DNA of 44,189 bases. Origin: a bacterium. GTDB lineage: Bacteria; Patescibacteriota; Saccharimonadia; Saccharimonadales; Saccharimonadaceae. The stretch covers positions 1 through 44,189 of the forward strand of contig JAUIGB010000001.1 in the NCBI GenBank assembly GCA_030429975.1. The letters run 5' to 3'. Of the stretch, positions 1 through 7,454 are shown in pieces. Positions within the stretch are counted from its first letter, which is position 1. Each line of letters begins with the position of its first letter. Below the pieces are notes generated by a model. The model searched no databases, had not been told where the DNA came from, and saw nothing but the letters and a program-made list of their open reading frames with translations. Made by a program: the position numbers and the translations under genes.

Positions 1-201
1 GTTTACCTTCTTCGCCTGTCACCAGACGACGCTGTGGGCTCTTACCCCACTCGTTTCACCTTTTCTCTAAAAATTATAGAGTAGTTTTGTTTCTGTGGCA
101 CTTTCCCTAGGGTTGCCCCCGGTTGCCGTTAACAACTGTCATGTCCTATGCTGCCCGGACTTTCCTCCCCGATAAATTGGGGCGACTGTCTAACGAACTG
201 C
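1..201 (-). ncRNA. rnpB: RNase P RNA, 5' part (runs off the left edge)
   Basis: This is the catalytic RNA of ribonuclease P, which removes 5' leaders from tRNA precursors. On the minus strand it shows hallmark bacterial class A segments: the AGACAGTCGCC 5' region, then GAGGAAAGTCCGGGC, a central ACAGAAA, a GGTGAAACG followed by GGTAAGAGCCCACAG, and GGCGAAGAAGGTAAAC at the window edge. The 3' part lies outside the window. The 5' end is placed at 201, six bases after a perfect TATAAT box. Identification is secure; the exact 5' end is inferred from the promoter. Confidence 0.95.
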
Positions 202-207
202 ATAAAC

Positions 208-236
208 ATTATACCATTATTTAGTGTCTTTGTCAT
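208..236 (-). promoter_or_regulatory. rnpB promoter inside the end of the Nudix-RNase H gene
   Basis: Reading the minus strand, ATGACA (231-236) and TATAAT (208-213) are separated by 17 bases, and the RNase P RNA begins about 7 bases later. The -35 box lies within the last codons of the upstream coding region, so that gene ends inside the rnpB promoter. Confidence 0.7.
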
Positions 237-1092
237 GTGCATCAAGGTTTCTATTTACCTCACCGTCTGCCAGCTGGTTCATATCCCTAGGGACATGATG
301 GTATGACACATGATCGAATTTTGACATTAGGTCTCTAATTCTCTCATTTATTGGCCAAAGGTCCCTGTTCTTAATCGTGTAGACACCATTCATTTGATTT
401 ACTACCAACATACTGTCTAAACGAAAATCCACACTTTTTAGCCCCATCTCCAATGCCTTTTCCAGCCCCAGGCGAACCCCGTGGTACTCAGCCTGATTAT
501 TGGTAGTTATCCCTAGGTATTCTCCACCCCTGGCAAGCACGTTATTCTCACTGTCCATAATAACAAAACCAGAGGCAGAGGGTCCGGGATTGCCCCTAGA
601 TCCGCCATCCGCAAATATAACTACATCTGCTAGTCCTGTGTCAACGTGCTCTTTTTTTATACTCTTGATGCTTTTGTCGGTTATGTCTTCCTGATGCATG
701 ATCCCCAGTATTAACTGAGTAAGATCGGTAACGGACGATGATTGCACCTCGTCTATGGACTGCCAAACGGATTCGCTGTAGTTCTCGCTCAATTTCAAAT
801 CATGATGACCCCCTGCTATCGAGGCCTGAAATACAATCACAGCATACTGTATATCCCTGTCATCATGATCGATATATGTGACCACATCAAAAAGCGTAGA
901 CTTATCTATATGTAGGCCCACGTCGTCATGTAGATACCTCCTAAGGGCATCTTCGGGCTGCTCCCCGTAATCTACCCTGCCGCCGGGTATCTCGAAAAGT
1001 CCCAGTATAGACTCCCTACCGGTTAACCGCTTTAACAATAAGGTCTTATCGTCCCTACTTACCAGTGCTCTAACGGATATACGTTGATTCAT
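217..1092 (-). CDS. Nudix-like domain fused to RNase HI
   Basis: A 291-residue two-domain protein. Residues about 1-125 form a Nudix-like fold; residues about 155-285 are RNase HI, which cuts the RNA strand of RNA:DNA hybrids. The RNase H part has all four acidic positions: FADGGSRGNPGP, NNQAEYHG, RLDSM and LADGEVN. The Nudix box starts correctly (GGRVDYGE) but the usual REVxEE core reads RYLHDD, so metal binding and hydrolysis are doubtful. The start is the ATG at 1092; an in-frame extension would run into tRNA-Pro. Only nine bases (AGAGTAATT) separate the tRNA CCA end from this ATG, so the gene is probably read from the tRNA transcript. Confidence 0.85.
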   Translation of the reverse strand: MNQRISVRALVSRDDKTLLLKRLTGRESILGLFEIPGGRVDYGEQPEDALRRYLHDDVGLHIDKSTLFDVVTYIDHDDRDIQYAVIVFQASIAGGHHDLKLSENYSESVWQSIDEVQSSSVTDLTQLILGIMHQEDITDKSIKSIKKEHVDTGLADVVIFADGGSRGNPGPSASGFVIMDSENNVLARGGEYLGITTNNQAEYHGVRLGLEKALEMGLKSVDFRLDSMLVVNQMNGVYTIKNRDLWPINERIRDLMSKFDHVSYHHVPRDMNQLADGEVNRNLDAHDKDTK

Positions 1093-1101
1093 AATTACTC
1101 T

Positions 1102-1178
1102 TGGTCGGGATGACTGGACTTGAACCAGCGACCTCACGGCCCCCAGCCGTGCGCGCTACCAGACTGCGCCACATCCCG
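1102..1178 (-). tRNA. tRNA-Pro (GGG)
   Basis: A 77-nt cloverleaf on the minus strand. The acceptor CGGGATG pairs with CATCCCG, the discriminator is A and CCA is encoded. The anticodon stem CACGG/CCGTG holds the loop CTGGGGG, giving anticodon GGG. The T-arm contains GGTTCAAGTCC. It lies between a structured RNA upstream and the Nudix-RNase H start nine bases downstream. Confidence 0.97.
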
Positions 1179-1189
1179 ACGTGCGGTCT

Positions 1190-1333
1190 GTGCCCCATAG
1201 AACCACGATACTTCGATATTCCCCGCTTTTGCGCAAGGTGGGTCTCCTCAAACTACTTCCTCGAAAGTAGATCATTTGGAGTCCCAATATGTATGATGTA
1301 GGAAAATCATACGTACCGCGGTTTTTATGGGAC
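1190..1333 (-). ncRNA. Structured RNA of unrecognised class upstream of tRNA-Pro
   Basis: Read on the minus strand, almost every base is in a helix. P1 pairs 1313-1333 with 1190-1211 (about 20 pairs, including an 11-pair block with two G-U). Inside P1 are hairpin A (1291-1312, GTATGAT/ATCATAC) and helix P2 (1286-1290 with 1216-1220). P2 encloses hairpin B (1240-1285, GGGACTCC/GGAGACCC extended by CTACTT/AAGTAG) and hairpin C (1221-1238). The helices abut with almost no linker, giving two nested three-way junctions. A TATAAT box at 1340-1345 lies exactly six bases before P1. I see no terminator before tRNA-Pro at 1178, so it may be processed from a shared transcript. SRP, 6S, 5S, tmRNA and common riboswitch signatures were looked for and not seen. 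Confidence 0.65.
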
Positions 1334-1351
1334 TCTTTTATTATAACTCAA

Positions 1352-1999
1352 TCAAACCATATAGATTGCGTAGAATACTTCTAGTAGCCAATTTATTACT
1401 GCAAACATGAATTGTCCAATCACCGAACTGGCAAGAATGACTAGCAGAAATACGAGCATTATGCCGTATTGCTCAACGATCTCCATACCTCTTCTAACAA
1501 AGTCAGGTGCAAATGCATACATCACACGAGAACCATCTAGGGGCGGAATCGGAATCATATTAAAGACAAAGAACCCGAGATTAACAATGACCCCGTAAAA
1601 GAATATTAATTCCACTACACTACCGGTTGCACCAGCCGTTATACCCGTTACCACACCCACTCCGAATAAGAGAAACGCTATAACTAAATTAGTCATGGGA
1701 CCAGATATGGCAACTAAGGCGGCTCCCCATTCGTCATATCTAACCCTGGCTGGATTAAAAGGCACCGGTTTCGCACCTCCAAATATTGGTCCGCCTACTA
1801 CGTACAGTACTACGGGTAGTAAAATAGTTAGGAATGGATCGATGTGTTTTACAGGATTCAGGGTTAGCCGACCCTGTAGCTTTGCAGTGTCGTCTCCCAA
1901 TAAATAGGCTACAAACCCGTGCATCACCTCATGCAAAGTCATAGAAAATAGAACTACGCCTATTATTACTACTACATTCAGAATAACTTCCTCTGCCAT
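1352..1999 (-). CDS. Site-2-protease-like M50 membrane metalloprotease
   Basis: A 215-residue polytopic protein of the rhomboid-sized M50 family without a PDZ domain, expected to cleave substrates within the membrane. The zinc motif HEVMH (about residue 23) lies in the first membrane segment, and the third ligand region reads NMIPIPPLDGSR (about residue 149). Four to five hydrophobic segments are visible. A TATAAT box at 2006-2011 sits six bases from the ATG, so the message is probably leaderless. It diverges from rpmB. The physiological substrate cannot be read from the sequence. Confidence 0.9.
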   Translation of the reverse strand: MAEEVILNVVVIIGVVLFSMTLHEVMHGFVAYLLGDDTAKLQGRLTLNPVKHIDPFLTILLPVVLYVVGGPIFGGAKPVPFNPARVRYDEWGAALVAISGPMTNLVIAFLLFGVGVVTGITAGATGSVVELIFFYGVIVNLGFFVFNMIPIPPLDGSRVMYAFAPDFVRRGMEIVEQYGIMLVFLLVILASSVIGQFMFAVINWLLEVFYAIYMV

Positions 2000-2035
2000 G
2001 TAACTATTATAACACCAGTTTTATCTGTAAGAGCA

Positions 2036-2064
2036 TTGACAGATACCAGAAAATAGCGTAAACT
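2036..2064 (+). promoter_or_regulatory. rpmB promoter
   Basis: A perfect TTGACA (2036-2041), a 17-base spacer and TAAACT (2059-2064). Transcription should start near 2071, leaving a short leader with a GGAG Shine-Dalgarno sequence before the ATG at 2088. Confidence 0.75.
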
Positions 2065-2087
2065 GGTACAGATTACGGAGAAAAATT

Positions 2088-2291
2088 ATGGCATCAAAAT
2101 GTGATTTGACCGGTAAAGGGAAACAGTTCGGCCACAATGTGAGCTTCTCTTTGCGACGCACAAAACGCGTATTCAAACCAAACCTGCAAAAGAAAACATT
2201 CGTTGTAAATGGCCAAAAGGTCACTATGACTCTTAGCACGCAAGCTATACGCACACTAAAGAAAAAGGGCGTACTAAACCCGTCTAAATAG
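2088..2291 (+). CDS. rpmB: 50S ribosomal protein bL28
   Basis: A 67-residue basic protein of the large ribosomal subunit. The N-terminus KCDLTGKGKQFGHNVS followed by RTKRVFKPNLQ is characteristic of bL28. It is monocistronic, with its own TTGACA/TAAACT promoter, a GGAG site and a strong terminator directly after the stop. Length and motif match the family. Confidence 0.95.
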   Translation: MASKCDLTGKGKQFGHNVSFSLRRTKRVFKPNLQKKTFVVNGQKVTMTLSTQAIRTLKKKGVLNPSK

Positions 2292-2303
2292 ACGACTGCT
2301 GAT

Positions 2304-2335
2304 AAAAACACCCCCAATAATTCGGGGGTGTTTTT
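2304..2335. terminator. Bidirectional terminator between rpmB and the MBL-fold gene
   Basis: The stem CACCCCC/GGGGGTG is flanked by AAAAA on the left and TTTTT on the right, so it can end transcription from both converging genes. Confidence 0.9.
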
Positions 2336-2350
2336 CTGTATTTATATATT

Positions 2351-2989
2351 CTAGCTTCTGTCTATTGTGACTACGGTGAGGGTCTGAGGGATAGAAGACG
2401 ATGATTTGATTTTATACTTTAATCCCGCATCTTCAACTGGGGCCGCGATCTCCTTTACAAATATACCCACCTCGTCCTGTGGCACCTCGTACTTTATGCC
2501 ACTGACAGCAAAATGCACCGGTATGACGACTTTAGGGTCAATCTGTCTCGCTATGGTTGAGGCACTGACAGAATCAAGAGTATAGCCATTGCCGCCAACT
2601 GGAACAACCAGTATGTCCACGACACCTATGCTTTCTAGCTGCTCATCACTTAATTTAGGAGCTATGTTACCTAATACTGCAATTCTAACATCAGCTATCT
2701 CTAAACGATAGATCGTACTAAGAGGTTCAGCCTCGGGAGAATCAAGATGCCTCAAAGCCCGCGTACCCCTAATTGAAACCTCTGCAACTTCATACTCACC
2801 AGGACCGTTTATAAGTAATTTTGATGCATCATCTTGTACCGAAAACCTCTCCTCCGTGACTAGCTCCACTGCTTCCTTTACAGAAACATCCTTCAGACCA
2901 AACATCGATAGTTTTGGATCAAATACAAAATCTACTTTTTTTGTGCTAATTTTTACACTGTTTCCGCCTTTATACTCTATGTCAAACAT
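2351..2989 (-). CDS. MBL-fold protein lacking the HxHxDH metal motif
   Basis: A 212-residue protein resembling small COG2220-type metallo-beta-lactamase-fold proteins: an opening strand with FDPKL, the pattern INGPGEYE, VLGN..., a VVPVGG segment and the late VIPVHF histidine. The HxHxDH loop that binds zinc in active enzymes is absent, so it may bind one metal, use other ligands or be non-catalytic. Its ATG at 2989 follows the stop of the winged-helix gene by one base, indicating translational coupling. Function unknown. Confidence 0.7.
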   Translation of the reverse strand: MFDIEYKGGNSVKISTKKVDFVFDPKLSMFGLKDVSVKEAVELVTEERFSVQDDASKLLINGPGEYEVAEVSIRGTRALRHLDSPEAEPLSTIYRLEIADVRIAVLGNIAPKLSDEQLESIGVVDILVVPVGGNGYTLDSVSASTIARQIDPKVVIPVHFAVSGIKYEVPQDEVGIFVKEIAAPVEDAGLKYKIKSSSSIPQTLTVVTIDRS

Positions 2990-2990
2990 A

Positions 2991-3626
2991 TTATCCTTTC
3001 AGCATATTATCGGTATCCACCACTACCATGTGTGTGTTATTTATAATGTCTGTAATAAATTTATCACGAATGCTCAATCTATAATAGAACTCATCATACG
3101 GTAGTATACTATAGTTCAAATCACGACCTTCGCTCTTTTCAATTTGCTGTAGTGATTTACGCGTGGCGGAGGTGTCCCCGTCAACAGCAATCAGTAAATC
3201 AACCTTGGATCCTGAGCCATTGACTAGGGATCCAGAGGCTATAGCAACCCTGACACCTGATACACCTGCCACGGATGATTTCCATGCGGCACTCTCTCTA
3301 GACCCAGCAACCGACTTTTTGGATGTTTTTCTTTGCTTTTCATTGTTGGGCAGACCAGTAGCTACGAACTCTTCGTCCGTAAAGATTGCCCTTAACGCTT
3401 TATAGTGTTCATACTTTTGATCAACCTCGTAGTACAGCTTGTGGTCAGCACTGTCGCTGGTAATTATTCCTATGTTCAGCATATTTGAAAGTTCACGCCT
3501 CACAGAATTAATTTGTTCGCCCACTAGACGCGTAATCTCGCGAACATAAAAAGACTTACCAGGGCTACTCAGGAATAGGTATAACAATTTTACTCTAGTT
3601 TTTGAACCAAATAACGCGTCAATCAT
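2991..3626 (-). CDS. Winged-helix protein with a possible nucleotidyltransferase-like C-terminal domain
   Basis: 211 residues. The first 75 or so form an ArsR/MarR-like winged helix (TRVKLLYLFLSSPGKSFYVREITRLVG, then a recognition helix around SVRRELSNMLNIGII). A basic Ser/Lys linker follows. The C-terminal half has the pattern ASGSLVNGSGSKVDLLIAVDGD, reminiscent of the GS...DLLI core of minimal nucleotidyltransferases, but the second acidic residue is not clear. A leader with AGAGAGG/GGAG precedes the ATG, and TATAGT near 3650 may be its -10 box. It is coupled to the downstream MBL-fold gene. Target unknown. Confidence 0.6.
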   Translation of the reverse strand: MIDALFGSKTRVKLLYLFLSSPGKSFYVREITRLVGEQINSVRRELSNMLNIGIITSDSADHKLYYEVDQKYEHYKALRAIFTDEEFVATGLPNNEKQRKTSKKSVAGSRESAAWKSSVAGVSGVRVAIASGSLVNGSGSKVDLLIAVDGDTSATRKSLQQIEKSEGRDLNYSILPYDEFYYRLSIRDKFITDIINNTHMVVVDTDNMLKG

Positions 3627-3665
3627 GCTCCAAACCTCTCTCTTGTAACCACTATACCACGATTA

Positions 3666-4532
3666 TTATTCAGATTTGAATAACGATAAAATATATTGTT
3701 CTGCATCATCAAGCGTGAACCAATTAATGTATTCGTTACGCTTTAGCCATGTAATCTGACGTTTGGCTAGTCGCCAATCTAGTGTTCTAAACTTTTCCTT
3801 TATATAATCCAGAGACACAGCTCCATCTATATATAAACGACACAGTGGGTATATATTACCGGTCATAGCTTCATGGTCCCAGCCATATTCACTAGCCAAC
3901 CTCCGCGACTCCTCTATCACTCCCTGATCAAATATTTTAGTCGAACGCCTACCAATCCTTTCAAGTAATACTTCTTTTTCCGTAGTTATTCCTACAATGT
4001 AGCAATTTTTAATTGGTTTAGATCGTCTCTTATTGTTTACGCTTTTTTGCTCAATTGCCCGTATAACGTATCTTTTATTTTTGATATTCTCAGGTAAATT
4101 TATGTTGTTTTCATAACAATAGTTTTGTAACTCATTAATTGTCATGTTTTCTAACTTATCCCGCACATGCTCGTCAGACTTCGGTCCTAACTCGTAATCA
4201 AAAACTACTGCATCGACATATAGTCCGGTACCGCCCACTATTATAGGGCAGAGCCCTCTCTCGCGGATATCCTGTATTTTACGCTTTGCATAATCTTGGA
4301 AATCGGCAACCGTAAAGCGCTGATTTGGATGAACAAGGTCTAAACCCCAATGCCTCACCTCTTCCCGCTCCTTTGATGTAGGCTTAGCTGTACCTATATC
4401 CATGCCCTTGTATACCGTTCTGCTATCTGCGCATATAATTTCACCGCCTATTCTTTTCGCGACGTTAATAGCCAGTTCTGTTTTACCGCTGGCCGTTGGA
4501 CCAACGATAACTATTAAAGGTTGGGTAGCCAT
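3666..4532 (-). CDS. miaA: tRNA dimethylallyltransferase
   Basis: Transfers a dimethylallyl group to A37 of tRNAs that read UNN codons. The 288-residue protein has the P-loop GPTASGKTELA (residues 11-21), the DSRTVYKGMDIGTAKPT block that places the prenyl donor and tRNA, and GGTGLYVDAV. It is slightly shorter than the E. coli enzyme. The start is the ATG with a strong GGAGGTG site. That site and 19 bases of the gene overlap the 3' end of the alkyltransferase-like gene, so the two are translationally coupled. Confidence 0.95.
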   Translation of the reverse strand: MATQPLIVIVGPTASGKTELAINVAKRIGGEIICADSRTVYKGMDIGTAKPTSKEREEVRHWGLDLVHPNQRFTVADFQDYAKRKIQDIRERGLCPIIVGGTGLYVDAVVFDYELGPKSDEHVRDKLENMTINELQNYCYENNINLPENIKNKRYVIRAIEQKSVNNKRRSKPIKNCYIVGITTEKEVLLERIGRRSTKIFDQGVIEESRRLASEYGWDHEAMTGNIYPLCRLYIDGAVSLDYIKEKFRTLDWRLAKRQITWLKRNEYINWFTLDDAEQYILSLFKSE

Positions 4533-4825
4533 CTCACCTCCTCAAAGTTATCTACGACATAGTCCGTGCAGCTAATTCCTTCGTTTTTTAGTAACTGTTC
4601 TTGTACGCGTCGTCCGCCATGAAATCCGCTAGCTAACCCTCCAAACCTATTTACCAACCTATGCCAAGGAAGTTCGCTATCACCAAAGTGCGCGACACCA
4701 CCGACCATTCGACTCGCGCGTGGTCTACCGATCATGGCAGCAAGGTCGCCATATGTAGTCACCCGGCCCTTGGGCACTTTTGCTATCAAGGTCTCTATTT
4801 GTTTACGAAAATCAACTTCTGGCAA
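4514..4825 (-). CDS. Alkyltransferase-like (ATL) DNA-repair protein
   Basis: A 103-residue relative of the O6-methylguanine-DNA methyltransferase catalytic domain. The active-site PCHR is replaced by PWHR, the signature of ATL proteins, which bind alkylated guanines and hand them to nucleotide excision repair rather than removing the alkyl group. The helix-turn-helix region VPKGRVTTYGDLAAMIG and the Arg finger (GRPRASRMVG) are present. The start is probably TTG at 4825, overlapping the nucleotidase gene by 14 bases; there is no ATG in a suitable place. Confidence 0.88.
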   Translation of the reverse strand: MPEVDFRKQIETLIAKVPKGRVTTYGDLAAMIGRPRASRMVGGVAHFGDSELPWHRLVNRFGGLASGFHGGRRVQEQLLKNEGISCTDYVVDNFEEVRWLPNL

Positions 4826-5429
4826 TTTTTTGTATCTCTTCCCTTACCACCCATAGATTAGCGCATCTGATAATCTTTGGATGCAGGGTCCTGTCTCTAT
4901 TCCACGGTTCATCCAGCAACAACGCCACCTCTACTTCACCCTCTTCCACGGCAGATTCGCAATGCAGAAGACCATCATCGACCAACACATCCGCGGATTC
5001 TTCTAGACAAACCGAGCCCTTCGTGCGACTAATATGCTCGTCAAAATGATTGGTATGTATGATTTTATAGAATTTATCCGCGAAATGCGTATCCACCATT
5101 TCATTCGTCATTGGCTGCATAAAGTCAGACCTACCAGTAATTATAAACTGCCTGTGAACTCTTGATAGACTATGTACCACCTCTACAGCGTCAGGATTTG
5201 GATTGATAAAATCTTGGGGACTATTCACGATTTTATCTCTCATATAAACCTGAACCCTTCCTGCGGCTATACTAAGATCATCGACACCCCAGTGCTCGGG
5301 GCCATCGTAAAAGTGCGCAACATCTACGTCTGCATTGTATGTTAGATTGTAATGCTCAACTGCCGGATAGATAAATGGAATCAACACGTCATCGCAATCC
5401 CAGCCAATAGAAAGGCTTCTCTCGCTCAT
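4812..5429 (-). CDS. HAD-family 5'(3')-deoxyribonucleotidase-like phosphatase
   Basis: 205 residues with the HAD nucleophile motif near the N-terminus (WDCDDVLIP), the second motif IITGRS (about residue 97), and a late acidic motif VLVDDGLLH. The layout resembles 5'(3')-deoxyribonucleotidases, which would trim nucleotide pools, but the substrate is inferred. The ATG overlaps the thrS stop in TAATG, so expression is coupled to thrS and presumably follows its T-box control. Confidence 0.75.
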   Translation of the reverse strand: MSERSLSIGWDCDDVLIPFIYPAVEHYNLTYNADVDVAHFYDGPEHWGVDDLSIAAGRVQVYMRDKIVNSPQDFINPNPDAVEVVHSLSRVHRQFIITGRSDFMQPMTNEMVDTHFADKFYKIIHTNHFDEHISRTKGSVCLEESADVLVDDGLLHCESAVEEGEVEVALLLDEPWNRDRTLHPKIIRCANLWVVREEIQKIARS

Positions 5430-7249
5430 TACATTCCCTTCAAGAACTCACCGAGTTGACTAATAGAAACTTTTTCTTCACCATTCTGCGTACGGACGCT
5501 CACCTCGCTATTCTCTTTATCTCGGGGGCCAACAATCAGCTGTACAGGAATCTTCATTGCCGTTGCTTCTTTTATCTTCTTACCTAGTGATTCATTGCGT
5601 GCATCTCTGCTAAATCGAATCTCGTTGTACTTGACCGGTGCCATTAGCACGGTAGCATTTAGGACCTTTTCAATTTCCTCTACATAGTCCAGGACGGTGT
5701 CATTAATAGTAAGGATGCGTACCTGCTCGGGAGCTAACCAAAACGGGAACCAGCCTCCTGTTTGTTCTATCAAAAATCCCATAAACCGCTCAAACGCACC
5801 CATGATGGACTTGTGGATGACTATAGGAAATTGCTTGTTGCCCTCGGCATCTACATAGGTGATGCCCATTCTTTCAGGCACCAGAATATCGATCTGTACA
5901 GTCGCGATGGAGTCTTCTTTACCGTGCACATTCTTTATCTGTACATCCAATTTTGGACCATAGAATGCGGCCTCATCCTCCACTGCTACATAAGGTTCGC
6001 CTGAACTCTCTAGACACTCCCTGATTGCCTCTGAGGCATGTTTCCATTTTTCCCTATCACCAGCATATTTACCCTTATCAAAATCAGGTAATGACAGCCT
6101 GTACCAGTAGTCCGCGACTCCGCAAATTTTATAAATATACTTAAAGAAATCTAGTAGTTTAGTAAACTCGTCCGTCACTTGATCATCCGTCATATACATG
6201 TGTGAATCGTTCTGTGTTATTGGACCGCGCATACGAATTAAGCCAGTCAACGTGCCCGATAGCTCATATCTATATAGACCAGCATGTTCAGACAGTCGCA
6301 AAGGTAGGTCTTTGTATGAAGGCATCAGTCTTTCAAACACCATATGGTGGTGTGGGCAGTTCATCGGTTTTATATAAAACTTGTTTCCCTCTTCATCGGG
6401 CGCAGTGGAGTACATATTCTCTAAATAATAATCTGCATGACCGGATCGCTTGTACAATTCTTCTTGGGTCAGGACGGGGGTGGCAATATATGTATATCCA
6501 CGCGCCTCTTCCTCCTGTCTCATTAGTGTCATCAGTGTATGTTTCACCTTCTCTCCTCTGGGTAGTAGCAGCGGCAAGCCCTTGCCCACGCTTTCAGAGA
6601 TGAAAAATAGATCTAAATCCTGCCCTAACTTCCGGTGATCACGCTCTTTTGCCAATTCTATTTGCTCCAAATATTGATCCAGCTCTTCTTTGCTAGCGAA
6701 GGCAGCTCCATACAATCTCTGCATTTGCGGATTTTTTTCGCTACCGCGCCAATAGGCGCCAGCCACTCGCATCAATTTATAGACACCTATATCACCCGTA
6801 TTCGCAACATGTGGACCCCTACACAAGTCAACGAAGTCACCATTCTTATAAAACGAGACTGTGTCCATAGCGGCATCGCCCTCGGCTATCGTACCCATTT
6901 CGTCGGCATCTAGATCTTTAGCAACAGTCGTACCGCTCCTTTTCAAATCATTCAAGAGCTCTTCCTTGTATGGCTGTCCATTTTCACGAGCCCAGGATAT
7001 TGCCTCATCTATAGGCATGTCAAAATGCTCAAAATCTTGACACTCGTCTATGATTTTCTGCATCTCATTTTCAATTCTCTCAAAATCGTCAACCGATATC
7101 TTGTGTGGACCAAGATCGATGTCATAATAGTACCCATTCTCCACAACTGGACCCACGCCAAATTTGGCATCTGGCCATAACCGATTGACGGCCGATGCCG
7201 TGATGTGCGCCAAACTGTGTCTCATTGCATGGATATTCTCTTCGTTCAT
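5429..7249 (-). CDS. thrS: Threonyl-tRNA synthetase without TGS domain
   Basis: Charges tRNA-Thr. The 606-residue protein starts directly in the editing domain (HSLAHITASAV at about residue 11, later DLCRGPH). A class II catalytic core (RSGHADYY, YIKPMNCPHHH, motif 2 around RYELSGTLTGLIRMRG) and a C-terminal anticodon-binding domain (WLAPEQVRIL onward) follow. The N-terminal TGS domain of the 642-residue E. coli enzyme is missing; editing residues appear intact. The start has a GAGGTG site six to seven bases upstream. The leader is a T-box, and the HAD gene follows with a stop-start overlap. Confidence 0.97.
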   Translation of the reverse strand: MNEENIHAMRHSLAHITASAVNRLWPDAKFGVGPVVENGYYYDIDLGPHKISVDDFERIENEMQKIIDECQDFEHFDMPIDEAISWARENGQPYKEELLNDLKRSGTTVAKDLDADEMGTIAEGDAAMDTVSFYKNGDFVDLCRGPHVANTGDIGVYKLMRVAGAYWRGSEKNPQMQRLYGAAFASKEELDQYLEQIELAKERDHRKLGQDLDLFFISESVGKGLPLLLPRGEKVKHTLMTLMRQEEEARGYTYIATPVLTQEELYKRSGHADYYLENMYSTAPDEEGNKFYIKPMNCPHHHMVFERLMPSYKDLPLRLSEHAGLYRYELSGTLTGLIRMRGPITQNDSHMYMTDDQVTDEFTKLLDFFKYIYKICGVADYWYRLSLPDFDKGKYAGDREKWKHASEAIRECLESSGEPYVAVEDEAAFYGPKLDVQIKNVHGKEDSIATVQIDILVPERMGITYVDAEGNKQFPIVIHKSIMGAFERFMGFLIEQTGGWFPFWLAPEQVRILTINDTVLDYVEEIEKVLNATVLMAPVKYNEIRFSRDARNESLGKKIKEATAMKIPVQLIVGPRDKENSEVSVRTQNGEEKVSISQLGEFLKGM

Positions 7250-7269
7250 GTTTCACCTCTGTTATTTTA

Positions 7270-7324
7270 TATATAAAAACATGCGATATATAGATTCAAT
7301 TCATTAAATCTACTCATCGCATGT
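7270..7324 (-). terminator. Attenuator terminator of the thrS T-box leader
   Basis: On the minus strand, ACATGCGAT (7316-7324) pairs perfectly with ATCGCATGT (7279-7287), with further pairing of TAGATT/AATCTA inside the loop, followed by TTTTTA. It touches the 3' edge of the antiterminator by two bases, as expected for an attenuator that forms when the antiterminator does not. Confidence 0.8.
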
Positions 7325-7449
7325 CTCGGGTCCACTTAGTTGCGGACGGTTCCACCGGACTTCCTCTTTTACGAGGCACTTGTGAGGAACGTTACGTACG
7401 TTTCCACTCCCACGAAGCTCCGCGGGTAGTTACGCCGCTTCTACGCTCA
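7323..7449 (-). promoter_or_regulatory. T-box riboswitch of thrS, ultrashort Stem I type
   Basis: The antiterminator is explicit. Helix A1 is GTCCGG (7355-7360) with CCG-A-GAC (7323-7329). The T-box bulge is TGGAACC (7348-7354). Helix A2 is GTCCGC/GTGGAC with loop AACTAA. Upstream come Stem III (CCTC/GAGG, 7363-7376), Stem II (7382-7413, core GGAA-A-CGT/ACGTTCC) and a very short Stem I (7414-7441, GAAGC/GCTTC) whose loop contains the Thr triplet ACT (7428-7430). The TGGA of the bulge is complementary to UCCA, the 3' end of the tRNA-Thr at 9951-10026. Uncharged tRNA-Thr should stabilise the antiterminator and turn thrS on. Confidence 0.85.
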
Positions 7450-7454
7450 TAACA

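Noticed and set aside
1190-1333. Identification of the structured RNA as SRP RNA, 6S RNA or 5S rRNA
   Set aside because: The SRP GGAAGCAGC-type loop, the single-rod shape of 6S and the conserved 5S loops are all absent.
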